Of a stretch of DNA of 64,000 nt, positions 26,161 through 36,800 are shown piece after piece. Position numbers and translations under genes: made by a program. Under the pieces are notes generated by a model, which was not told the origin of the DNA, did not search any database, and was given only the letters and a program-made list of their open reading frames with translations. Positions within the stretch are counted from its first letter, which is position 1. Each line of letters opens with the position of its first letter. Origin of the DNA: Stratiolaelaps scimitus (lineage: Eukaryota; Arthropoda; Arachnida; Mesostigmata; Laelapidae); the NCBI GenBank assembly GCA_019614645.1, contig JABWDB010000005.1, positions 16,419,001-16,483,000 of the forward strand. Direction: 5' to 3'.

Positions 26161-26759
26161 TTGCTCTCTCTCTCTCTCTCTATTGCTGCTGATTTGGTGC
26201 AACAACGGCCGCTGTTGCCGATGATGTCTCGCTAGCGATAAGAAAATTGAATGTAAAATGGCCTGACATCTTATCATCATCGCTTCGTCACCGGCAGCAT
26301 CTCGCGGTCGCTATGTGGCGCATCATGCAGCACTACGGCACCTCGATTCGATGAGGCTGCCCGATACACATCTCGTTCGTGCGATCCCACACAAGCGTTG
26401 CATCTTGGCCACGTTACGTGCGACGGCAGCAACGTCAGACGAACCGCGTAGGTCCCCGCCTGGGGACGAGTCGCTCCACTCCGGCCACGGCCGTCGAAGT
26501 CGCCAAGGCAGCAGCAGTGGCCGCTGCTTCGACCGCCGCCGCCGCCGCGAAATGGGATCGTCTGACGCCGGCTCGGACACAGGACCACCTCAGAGCAACA
26601 GCGGCAGCTGTGGCCATTCTGCCGTAGCTACCGCAGTCGTAAATGCCTCAGCCGCTGGAGACGACAGACAGTAAATATTCGAAATATTAAAAACACGATT
26701 ATTTTATTCAACAGCCAGCGAGTAGACAAGCAATGTCGCTGACAAGGTCTGCGTCGCTC

Positions 26760-26774
26760 GGGGGGGGGGGGGGG
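26760..26774 (+). repeat. G15 homopolymer
   Basis: Fifteen consecutive G residues in otherwise AT-leaning sequence, about 1.3 kb upstream of the coding exon. Confidence 0.9.
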
Positions 26775-27750
26775 TTAAAACGGAAACCTCCAACAAGAGC
26801 TACGATAGAAAGACGCATCGATACAACGTCAGGTAGCCAATCACCCAGCCACATGTCCTACGTGTACGGACGAGCAGGCAGTCCGGCGGTCGTAAGTTGC
26901 GACCGCCATAAGATAAGATATAGCTATATATATATATATAATGGAAAAAATATGACGCGGCAGACGAAAAATGGCAGGAGTGAACAAAGGGCGAGCATGG
27001 CATTTGTGCGCGCGACGGCGACCGGACGAGTTGGACTCTGGAACCGGCATTGTATATATATATATATGCACAACACAGCGGGTTCTCGACAAGCGCCGTT
27101 TGCTGTACCCGATCGTTGTTGTTGCGGCTGACGAATGCTCTTAAAATCTGCAATCTTGTTATGGTTACGTCGAATGAAACAAATGCTGGCAACTTGAGAG
27201 CTATTGGTGTCTCTGACTGCAAACAATTAGTCTAATAGAAATTACGAGCACGGCCCGCGCACGCACTGTGATGGGACATGCACCCACACACCGCAACGTC
27301 ATAAGACGTTCGCGCTGCTCCATGTTGTACAGCTGACGGCAACTTGACAGGCAGGTTCGGGCCGTCGATGATGACAACAGCTGGGGCGGTTGAATGCTAA
27401 ACTAGACAGAAACGACAACTAATATTACCGCACAGCGTGTAATATCATAAAATAGCACACGTACATTTTCATATGGCGATGCTAGTTAAAGACTGGTAGG
27501 CTGAACGCGTTGTCGGTGTGATCCATCTCGGGATTCGTGATTGGAACGTAGACCAGCCTAGTATACGAGATTTTTCGAATAGCATGTGTACGAACGATGT
27601 GTAATGAATAATAATTCAGAAGCGCCAAGGCGTAAAGCGTTTGTTATTTGCTATATTTGTCATTTACTCATAGACTAAAATCAATTTGCTGTCGACATAG
27701 CCATCTGAAATAGATAACCTCCACTACGGACCATACAGCACAATACATAC

Positions 27751-27778
27751 GTATATATATATATATATATATATATAT
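27751..27778. repeat. (TA)n microsatellite upstream of the coding exon
   Basis: Alternating T/A tract of about 28 nt, roughly 270 nt upstream of the splice acceptor. Confidence 0.9.
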
Positions 27779-27959
27779 TAGCTCCTAGTTCTAGAGCGAC
27801 TAGCGCTACTGCTGTTAGTCGTAATTCATACTAGGAGTAATCTATTGGATAAACAATCGAGTGGTTTAAAAGATCATATACATGCTATACTGTAATTTTG
27901 AATTTGTTCGACGCCACACACTAACCAAAGCTCTCTCAATGTTTCCCCATCCTCTGTCA

Positions 27960-28050
27960 CTTCTTTCCACCTACTTTTTCCTTGTTCCTCTTATGCCTCT
28001 TTCTTTCTCTCTCCCTCTCTCTCCGTCTATCTTCGTGTCTGCTTTTTCAG
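27960..28050 (+). promoter_or_regulatory. 3' splice site with extended polypyrimidine tract
   Basis: About 90 nt of almost unbroken C/T sequence (ttctttctctctccctctct is part of it) ends in ctttttcag at 28050. A CTAAC branch-point-like string lies at 27921-27925, rather far upstream. This is the best acceptor seen in the window and fixes the start of the long coding exon. Confidence 0.7.
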
Positions 28051-29426
28051 GGAGATGCTGAAAGCGCGGATAAGGGCTCGAGTCGCCTGCTTAGCGAAGA
28101 GCAGCTCTCCCAGGCCCTGCTGAGCGGCGTGTACCACAACCTCTACCCTTCGTTGCTGCAGAACATGCAAAAAACGCTCGGGCATAGCCCGATCGGCGTC
28201 GGGGGTCTGGCGGCGCTGGGGGGTCTTGGCGCCTCTGCGGCCTCCGTAGGGGCGTCAGCGGCTCCCGCGGTCCCGGCGGCTTTACGCCCGCCCACGGCCG
28301 CCCTGGCGGCGCTCCCCCACCTGCAATCGCCCCATCATCCTCAGCTTCCACAGCAACTGCGGGCATCACAACAACTGCTGTCCCCGCAGCAGCTCCGTGC
28401 CGCCGCTCAGGCCGCTAGCTATTTTTTAGGTGGCGGAGGCGGCAGCGGCAGCCAGAGCGGGACGGGCATAGGTTCGTGTAGCGTGGGTGGCAGCGGCGGC
28501 GGCAGCCAGAACGGCAGCGATCCCGACGCGCTCGGCGTCGACGTGCGCATCTCGAGTAGTCGACGGCTTCGAACTGGTGGTAATGGCCTGTCATCATCGG
28601 CGTCAAGTATCGGTGAAGGTCGAGATCGAACGCCGTCAAGGTCATCCCGACGGAGCGATCACCACCATCTCCAGTACCAGCACGACGTCGACGTCGAGCA
28701 CGCCGAAACCACTGCGAGTAGGGTTGCCGCTGTCGCCGCCACCGCTGACCGCGTGACGGCCACAAACAACAGCCGTGACGACGACGATGATGAAGACAAC
28801 GATGACGACGATGACGACGATGATCACGTTATAGACCATATGGATGACGATGATGACGATGAGGATGATGAAGACGTCATTGATCGTGACATAAACGGCA
28901 TGGGGAGAAGACGAAGAAATCGTCGTCACGCGGAAAATGAGAACGATCACAACGAAGTCGATGACGGTGAAGATCATGATGATCTTCTAGATGATGATGA
29001 CCACGTCGTCGCCGTCGGCCGCCGCCGCCGCCACCAGCACCACCACCAGCACCGCCACCGCCATCGTCGCCACGTCACTGGTGGCGACAACGACGATGAC
29101 AATGATGATGATGATGAAGAAGAAGAAGACGAAGAAGAAGAAGAAAATGATGATCTTGTAGCAGACGACTTAGTAACAGCAGCAGCAGTAGCAGACGACA
29201 GTACGGGGGCGTCGGGGAGGGGGGACCAAGCCAGGGCCGCCCTCAGTGCCATGGAAGCCTCTCTATCCACGGATGACAACATTATAGGCGACCGAGCGGG
29301 CAGTGAACGACATTTACTCTGCGCCGCGGACACTGAGAACGTCAATAAACATCGTCGCCTCGTCGTCGTCGCCAAAGACACGAACAACGACCTAAGCGAC
29401 GACGATGAATCCGAGGACCGCGCCAT
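28051..29426 (+). CDS. Internal coding exon of an unidentified acidic, low-complexity, probably nuclear protein
   Basis: The frame is open from a strong acceptor (long pyrimidine tract ending ctttttcag at 28050) to a consensus donor, gtaagt, at 29427. The exon is 1376 nt: 458 codons plus 2 nt. It opens in phase 0 with a helix-prone segment (SEEQLSQALLSGVYHNLYPS is included). A Gly/Ala/Pro/Gln-rich region follows (about residues 50-130), then Gly/Ser linkers (about 130-160). Asp/Glu tracts lie at about residues 243-280, 297-317 and 346-369, separated by Arg/His-rich patches such as RRRRHQHHHQHRHRHRRH. The acidic runs mix GAC, GAT, GAA and GAG, and this synonymous mixing argues for protein-level selection rather than a pure DNA repeat. 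Alternating acidic and basic blocks are common in chromatin and transcription proteins, so a nuclear role is inference. No catalytic domain is seen. Reading upstream of 28051 gives a signal-peptide-like leader that is only the translated pyrimidine tract. Confidence 0.75.
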
Positions 29427-29614
29427 GTAAGTACATGTCAAGTGGTAAAATCACTCGGCGGAAGTGGACGTCGGGAGGGAAATACAGAAAAGAGAATTTT
29501 TTCCGAATGAAGAAAACATTTTCACCACGTAGCCGCAGTGATACGTGTTAGCTAATTAACATTTTTACGCAACTCCGATCATAACGGGACAACTAGGTCA
29601 ATCAACAGTTATAT

Positions 29615-29645
<31 letters not shown>

Positions 29646-31378
29646 TTTTTTTGAAATTTGATTTCGTTCTCGTTTGCAAATCATAGAAAATCTTGAACAA
29701 CGTTGAAACTGAAAAGGAAAAAATCGCCCGAAACGAAGAGCATCACCCTGAAGAATCGACACTATTCTATTGTATTGTCTCCCGCTTCTTCAGTAAAAAG
29801 ATGTGATCCGCTAACGGGTGGATGTGTTTTTTTTTCCCGTTAGCAGCAGTATTTCCCCTGTTCTCTACCCAATGAGAGATGGCCGAAAGCCGATAATATA
29901 ATCGTATGATCACATTATCATATGTAGTAAACGGCTGATTGCGTCCGGCACCACAGACAAAGACGTTTGACGGGCCCGTTTATGCATTCGTCTGCGCGAA
30001 CATGATGGGCACCAGAGGTGGTTCAGCTCACTGAAGCAATGCAATATACCGCTGGACCTCTGCTTCGCCGATTTGATCTATTTTAGATACAGCAATATGT
30101 GTGCTACCCAAAAAACGAATGCCAAACGAGCCTTTGTATAATTTTTTTATACTCGTGTTGTGGCTGCGACGTCAGTTACAAAACTGTCTGACAAAGTGGT
30201 TCGCATGAACACAGATTGACTTGATGGATCCTACTCACTCGCCTGACAGCTGATATATATATATATAAATATATAATTTTTTTTTCTAACTTTTTGAAAT
30301 GTGGGCCATGGAGCGTCCGGCTTTTCTAAGCGAATTACGTTGGAACTTGTTCTTTTGACGACAGTGAAACCCACGGGTGAGGGAGCTTCAGTCGGACTCT
30401 AGACAGCGCACAAACATCACAAACGTCGACAGCGGTTATACAAGATTGTATTTTTCAATTTTCTAGACAATCGACGTGGAAAATGACCACTCTTACATCG
30501 CACGTACACGTGCGCAAGAAACGCTTACAGAGAAGTGCTTCGCTTTTTGCACTCGTATCATTACTAATTAACCAATGAGCCCCATTCGGCGCGATCCTTC
30601 AGAAATGGTCGGATCAATTTCGATTTGAGTTTCGATCGGAAATTCGCCCACTGCAAATAGAAATCGGTGTCCTATCGGTGTCCTTTTATATATGTGTACC
30701 CTTTATATATAAAATATACGTTGCAATAATTCTTTTAACTATTATTTTTACGAGAACTTAAGCATGTATATAGCAGTTCCGTCAATAAACATTTGTTTGA
30801 ATTTGAATTTGAATTAAGTGAACCCAGTCTCGCAACAACCGAAAGTTATTCTAACAAACAAATCTATTTAACAACATAATCTGCTCGCTCAACCCCGTAA
30901 GTCTCTAGCTCTTCACGTGCAATTGATTTTCCTTCATTACGCTATACGTAATTACGGGGAGAAAAAAAACGCAAGAAAATAGTATCTGGGTTAAATTGGA
31001 ATGACTTCCCGCAACGAAAGAAGCAAGGAGAAATGGAAGCATATTCGGGTGATAGTGATCGATATTGAAATGCTGAAATGGCTTTCGTCGCTAACGCGCC
31101 CCTGATTGAAGTTAATATAAAATAGCAGATCAGACACATAATGTATTTTCACTTGATTCACATCTCCGACAGCGACTGATAACAGAACCCGAATTGTGTG
31201 TAGGCGTATTGGAAACTGCGCCCCACCTACATCAGACAGAGCACTCTATTCGTATCTGTTGATAGAAAGACACACCCTAGCACTTTTGTTCATTAGTATA
31301 CATGATTATATCAAATGCACATATAACACAGCACGTTTGTGACTTTGTATTATCAGCAATGAAAGAAGGTCATTCGGT

Positions 31379-31381
<3 letters not shown>

Positions 31382-31442
<61 letters not shown>
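31382..31442. repeat. (TA)30 microsatellite
   Basis: An uninterrupted 61-nt alternating T/A tract, the longest simple repeat in the window. It lies inside the intron between the two coding exons. Confidence 0.95.
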
Positions 31443-31446
<4 letters not shown>

Positions 31447-31796
31447 AATACGCATGCGCATACGCGCAGATCGTGTTCGGCAAAATGTTAACTGCACCTT
31501 ATTCTACTGCAGCGAATGCTATGAATGAACGTCGAAGTGGTGCGGGTCTTCACAAGTTTTTTCTAATTACAAATTGTTGACGAACTCAAAGGGTCCCCAC
31601 CAAGTCCATTTACGGATAGAAAATCCGTTGAATTAACTCTGACTTCTGCTTTTGACTTTAAAACTTCTGTAACAGCAAATTCGAGAACAGAGCCAACACT
31701 TGTAGCGATTGTTGCAATTCGTATATTTGTTGCTTGAAATGTTTCTCGTTAGCTGAACGAAAAGCTCACTCGATCGGGCCATGTCGGGCTTCATGT

Positions 31797-31988
31797 TCAA
31801 CAGAAGGATTTACAAGCCGCCACAAACAGTGCTGCAGTTGTTATTGTCACATATATTATATAGAACAACACGTTTCTGTTTTGTTCGGCAAGAGCGAAGG
31901 GCAACGGATCGCTTCGTGTCTCCTGACCTTCAGCAGTCACCGTTGCGGAGTTGGTAGCTTCTGAACCACTACGTTGTGTAGACGCCAT
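31797..31988 (-). CDS. Candidate 63-residue small ORF with C-terminal membrane segment
   Basis: On the minus strand, an ATG at 31988-31986 sits in a good context (A at -3, G at +4) and opens a 63-codon frame ending in TGA at 31799-31797. The first 40 or so residues are polar and Ser/Thr/Glu-rich (MASTQRSGSEATNSATVTAE). The C-terminus has one hydrophobic stretch of about 20 residues (VLFYIIYVTITTAALFVAAC) followed by KSFC. That is the layout of a tail-anchored membrane peptide. It lies in the intron of the plus-strand gene and in the opposite direction. I recognise no homologue, and an open frame this short can arise by chance. Confidence 0.2.
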   Translation of the reverse strand: MASTQRSGSEATNSATVTAEGQETRSDPLPFALAEQNRNVLFYIIYVTITTAALFVAACKSFC

Positions 31989-32049
31989 ATTTGATGTAAT
32001 GTATATTAGAATCAAATTGGTTATAATGTGGCATGTGCAATAAATTATG

Positions 32050-32063
32050 ACAGTGTACACTGT
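32050..32063. repeat. Perfect 14-bp palindrome
   Basis: ACAGTGTACACTGT equals its reverse complement, in the intron between the coding exons. AGTGTACACT resembles palindromic receptor-type sites, but chance is likely at this length. Confidence 0.8.
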
Positions 32064-32734
32064 ACATTGCTTTACCGTAGGGACAGGTCGGGGTGGTCGG
32101 GGCCGCGGAGAGCGGAACGCGTTCCGTTTGACAACACGAATAAATTGCAGCTGATTTAGTTGTGCAGGGGCTATAGGTAACGTTGCCCCGCTGTACAAGT
32201 CGTGAGTACAGCGGTGATTGCGTCGCAGAACTAGTTCAGTGTTGTCTCATATTTCTAATAGATCGGTCGTTCAATGACGAAATTGTATTTGACTATATAA
32301 TAATTGTAATAATGATTGTGGTAAATCAAGTGTTTATGTATTTAGCACGTGTGCATATTCTATAATAGATGACATATCCTCAGACGGGTGCTAACGCTCG
32401 CGAACGGTGATGCTCTCGATGGTGACGGGTCTGAAAAGCTCGCGGTGAACAACATACACGCTTATTCCTAGTATCGTTGACGTTAGAGCTCCGCAGCTTG
32501 CCCCATTGAGTAGAGTGTATCCATGGCGGTTATACACACAGAATACACGTCGTTATCATTGGCAGACGGCGAGGAAAATCTCATCGCAGGGTCTCGCAAT
32601 ACTGGCAGCATTCATTGGCTTACTTCGTTCACCTGCAGTCATCGATGAACAACAAATCATGTGTTCAACTCGCCAACGTCAGTATTCTCATTGTTCTTTT
32701 TTTGTCTGTATATCTCTGTGCGGCGAACTTCCAG

Positions 32735-33006
32735 GCGAAGGCGCGGCTCTCTGGATCGGAACTCGGCTCGGGATTCGGCCATAGGTAGCGGCAGTGAGAA
32801 TCATGAACATCAGCAGCAACAGCAACAGCAAACGCTTAACAGTCAACTGCATCAATCACTGCCACTTGCGCAGGGCAAACTGAGCTCGATCATCAGTCAC
32901 CTGCTTGGCCAAAGCCACAAAACTACCACCGCCACTCACTCAGCGAACTCGAACAGCGAGTCATCGACCAATGATAAGGAGAGGAATAAACCTGACCTTG
33001 ACGATG
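32735..33006 (+). CDS. Following coding exon: RRRGS site, poly-Gln run, hydrophobic motif
   Basis: The exon starts after the acceptor aacttccag (32734), which follows a T-rich tract at about 32690-32720, and ends at a consensus donor, gtaagt, at 33007. Its first base completes the split codon left by the upstream exon (at + g = Met, residue 459), so the phases match exactly. Ninety whole codons follow (residues 460-549), and one base carries over, so the next exon must enter in phase 1. The segment starts RRRGSLDRNSARDSAIGSGS, which contains an R-R-x-S site of the kind used by PKA-type kinases. Seven glutamines follow (485-491), written with mixed CAG and CAA. Then comes GKLSSIISHLLG (506-517), a short amphipathic motif that looks conserved, and a Ser/Thr/Asn-rich polar tail. 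The IIS-x-LL pattern faintly recalls N-terminal motifs of Prospero/Prox proteins, but this is too short to assign a family. Confidence 0.7.
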
Positions 33007-34733
33007 GTAAGTGACCTAGGCTCATTTATTTCTAGCGGACGAAAGCCATTCCTCGCTCAGGTAAAGATGTAACTCGAAGGTTTCGGGAGGACCTCAACTG
33101 TCGTTTGCACTTCAGGGCCTTCAGGGTGCGCTCCACAATTCAACGCTCATCGGTAGGTCACTGCTGACTTGAATAGAGCTCTATGATCGAGGCACGAGGG
33201 ACAGCTACCTATTTGCGCCTCACACCTTCGGAAATTTGTCCGCATGTCTTATTACTATAGAGGTCGTGACGACAATAATCGCGACGTCTGCCCCAGTATT
33301 CATACGAAACGCTATCAAGACATGGAATTTGGAATCAATTTGTTCGCCTACCAATGGTAGTTAACAATATGGTGCTCGGCCCAAAACTGCATTAATCATT
33401 TCTAGCGCCGGTAAATGGGCCTCCTTCTATTATTCCATTAAGCGTCTTAGTATACCTCGCATGGAGATGGGCGACCGAAGAAAAGATTCTGATTCGTCAT
33501 TTTCCTGATTCCAGCCAAATTCAGGGCATCAGGCGCGTTTGTTCTGTAAGCGCATTAGAAGCAAGACCCATCAGCAAAAGAGATCCCTTTCGCGGATATT
33601 ACCGCACCATTAGTTGGCCAAGAGCGTTACCAAGCAGTATACATAACACACATGTATACGTTCTATGCATGACTTCGGTCCAGATATCAGCTGTATCGGT
33701 AATGGAAAAATGGATCGTTTCCGACATGCGTGCTTGTGTCTGTCAAGGAGTTAAACTGATCTCATTCTTATGCTGTGCTAGGAGACAACCACAGTCGATA
33801 GGGGTCCAGCAGTCATACGGCGGCGCCGGCTTCTCAACGCGCGGGTCCGCTGTCTTAGTGAACTATGGCCATTTTTCATTTCACTCATGGCCACGCCGAT
33901 GAAGAACACATACACCGATCGATCGACACGAATAATTAATGGCTTCTATGGAGACACGTCTATCGGCTATATTGAGCCCATATTGAAAGTTCTCGCAAGG
34001 AGTCGTTATCGAATTCTCCCCACAAAATATATTTTAAAAATTACAGCCTTTACTCGTGTGATGACTCCGGAGAACGCTGAATATAGAAAATATGCACCAC
34101 CACTGTATTTCAGAGCAAACATTGTAAGCACAAGATTCGTACAATATCTAGATCATATATACGTAAAACAATTGATATTGACTATTAATGGGTCTGCCCC
34201 GGGCATCTTCTGCAGACTTCAGTACATCTGAGAATTTACGAAGAACCTTGGCGAACTCATTTCGTTAAAATTCGTTAAGACAATGTAATATATATAATAC
34301 AATATAATATATATATATGTATGTATATATATATAGGTCGTCATAGTGAAATATATGAGACACCTCCAGCCATAAACTTGTTCACAATCGTTGCTTTCTG
34401 CCGATTTCTCCGTGGATTATTTATGCATGATCACATTGGCATAACACTACATTCGACTTCGGGTAAGCTCCACTGAGATATCACCAGTGTTATTCATATT
34501 AATGATGTTATAACCAATAATAATAATGATCTTGTCCGGTATTCAAATCAAAGCAATGATTATAACGTATTTATTATTATTATTGACCGCCACTTCAGCA
34601 ATGACAGCCGCTGATGACGGCTGTCATCCATCTCCGGTAATCGCACTCCGTACAAACTGCAAAAACATACATAGTAGCGAATCGATAATGGATTACTTGA
34701 TGAATGTGGATCTGTACACGGCCGCATGCAATA

Positions 34734-34770
<37 letters not shown>

Positions 34771-36800
34771 TTGTATCCAATTCTCGATAGTACTACAATT
34801 TATTGCTCGCACCGAAATGAAACATCTTCGAAGTATATGACGCCTTTCTTCTCTCTATTTCTCGATCGATCGATCGCTGGCGACTACTCCTCCATTTTTT
34901 CTTGTTACTTGAACAAATAAGTTTACCACGTCGATCAAGCGAAAATCACCTGGCTCTATCGTCGAATATATATATATACATACACACATGTGTATGTTCG
35001 CCGCGGCGGACTTCGGTGGTGGTGGTGGTGTGATACGACTCCGTCGGCATCGAACGGGATCCAGATGGTTGGAAATTCGGTTCGGCAGGGATGAAGGGTC
35101 ATACCGGCGGGGTCATGTCACGTCATGTGGGTTAAGAATGTCTGGTAACATATATGCTTCTGATCTGGCCATTTTTTTCCTATAACCGCAACATATTATT
35201 GTACGAATATACAATGTAATAATTATATATCTATAACCGCACGACGGTCACAGCTAGATTACGTATGATATCCATGCGGGGTACGGATGTTATGTGTATG
35301 AGTACGCATCGGTTGTTGCGTCTCCCTGCCAGAAATCGAGGGGTGAATGTGATGCTTGAACGAACGCCTGCTCGTTGACATTTTGGCAATCTTCGCAATG
35401 TCTGCCTTTTCTGTGAAAGTGGTGGCAACTGTGGGGAGACTATCGACTTGGCAGTCTAGTGTCGATCGAATCACGAGAATGAGTTTTCTATTCTCACAGT
35501 ACAGTTGTGGTCGATTGTCATCGTTAGTGAGTTATTATAGTTAATTATTATCACAGCTTGTGAATCAGTGAATCATTAACAGTAGTACCATTGGCACTTA
35601 TTGTCGAAATGACAGAGGGTAGTCAAAAGCATAAACAAACAAAACAACTCAGTGTCATCAATTATCAAAGCAGGTTTTACAATGTCTGATTCTGTTGGTG
35701 AGACCGCAGAGCGGTGTTTTGGTCTCGTTGAATCCGTTCTCGATATCAGGGGTGGCCTTTGAGAAGATGAACAACATATTCTGATGCTGCCGCTAATGCT
35801 TCCGTTGTTGTGTGGTTTTAGACTATAATTAGTAACTGTATACTAGACGAAAATGAAGCTCTAATTACGAAGGCATTATTATTATGATTATTAAGATTGT
35901 TGTTACTTTGCCATTGGACTCTCTCGGAGCATGACTGTCTCCTGTGTTTTTCGCCTGCTGGCCGGCAACGCTCGACACGAAGCCGGCTACATAGAGTATA
36001 ATGAATTCGTCTACGGGGTACAGCGATGATGGTCAGGAATCCGTGAAGAACACATGACTGGTCCCGCTACGGAGGCGATCGAACTGCGTATTTCGAGTAA
36101 CCAACGTTGCTACAAGCAGCAGAAGTATGTATATGCTCGATTGCTTTAATTGATGTGGTGATCGCAATCACGCTCTTGTGCTCTTAGTGTGTTGTCCTGC
36201 TTACGTGTTCACGAATAATAAAATTAGCGCATTCAATTAAACGTTTAATTTCTTTGCTACTTTTTACTTTTGTCTGAAACTCCTCTGATGTTAACGTCAC
36301 CACGTCCCGATTGGAGAAGGGCCCAAATAAGCAGCGAAATCGAACCGGAATACAATGATGAAGTATCCAAGAAGCCACCAGTCATCCACGTTTCCTCTGT
36401 CAGGGTTGACGAGGTAATACATATATCGGTTTCGTCTAGAAGCAACTCTCATATTTGCCTGTACATGGCAACCTATGACGAGCCCTGCTTTTGGATCAGT
36501 AGTTCTTTGCGGGTTGACCAAATTGTAAAGGAATCTATTAGCATTAGGAGGACCCTTTCGAATTCTTTCAAGAAGGGGCCACTAATTAACGAGAAGCTGT
36601 GTCCCATACGCCTAATTATATTTACTACATACGACATCATCTTGCGTCGTTGCCTCCTCCCTGGCCAGAGTCACCACAGTGTTACTAAATACTTAATTAG
36701 TTCCGTTTTGAAGTGACACAACGGCTGACGGTTGCCGCTGATTGCGAGTGGCTGGCCAGCCGCGACACAACATTGTGTGTGATTCGCAGTGTGCTCTTAA
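33007..36800. other. AT-rich sequence downstream of the second exon, likely intron
   Basis: It begins with the strong donor at 33007. It contains an acceptor/donor-like junction at 33060/33061, (TA)n tracts near 34288-34336, 34739-34766 and 34965-34978, and an unassigned 148-codon plus-strand frame at 36270-36716. No exon is supported. Confidence 0.45.
34739..34766. repeat. (TA)n microsatellite
   Basis: Alternating T/A tract of about 28 nt downstream of the second coding exon. Confidence 0.9.

Larger units (their letters stand above)
26161..27959. other. Sequence upstream of the coding exon, likely intronic
   Basis: It contains a (CT)n tract (26163-26181), a GC-rich Ser/Arg/Ala-coding-like patch (26315-26674) whose possible donor phase does not fit the downstream exon, a G15 run (26760-26774), and (TA)n tracts near 26924-26940, 27051-27066 and 27751-27778. 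If the downstream acceptor is used, at least its 3' part is intron. Confidence 0.4.
29427..32734 (+). other. Intron between the two coding exons
   Basis: The 3308 nt interval runs from donor gtaagt (29427) to acceptor ttccag (32734) and splices codon phase 2 to phase 2. It is AT-rich. It holds (TA)n tracts near 29614-29645, 30254-30275 and 31382-31442, a 14-bp palindrome at 32050-32063, and a possible antisense small ORF at 31797-31988. The donor carries an in-frame TAA (29428-29430), so failure to splice ends translation one codon past the exon. Confidence 0.65.

Noticed and set aside
26315..26674. Ser/Arg/Ala-rich frame before the coding exon, with gtaaat at 26671, as the preceding exon
   Set aside because: It would leave phase 2, while the exon at 28051 needs phase 0. 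The donor is also weak.
27982..28050. Hydrophobic Leu/Ser-rich leader resembling a signal peptide in frame with the long exon
   Set aside because: It begins at TTG, is purely the translation of a pyrimidine tract and ends exactly at an AG acceptor. It is intron, not a secretion signal.
28091..29441. Several 90-155-codon frames antisense or shifted within the long exon
   Set aside because: They are shadows of the acidic and Gly/Ala-rich coding frame (for example poly-Ser from the antisense of GAC/GAT runs).
32735..33006. Assignment of the gene as prospero/Prox
   Set aside because: Only a short IIS-x-LL resemblance. No homeo-Prospero domain is visible in the window, so no symbol is given.
36270..36716. 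148-codon plus-strand frame and minus-strand frames of 60-75 codons as retrotransposon RT/RNase H
   Set aside because: Read in all frames, no catalytic motif (YADD-like, DSG) could be aligned.
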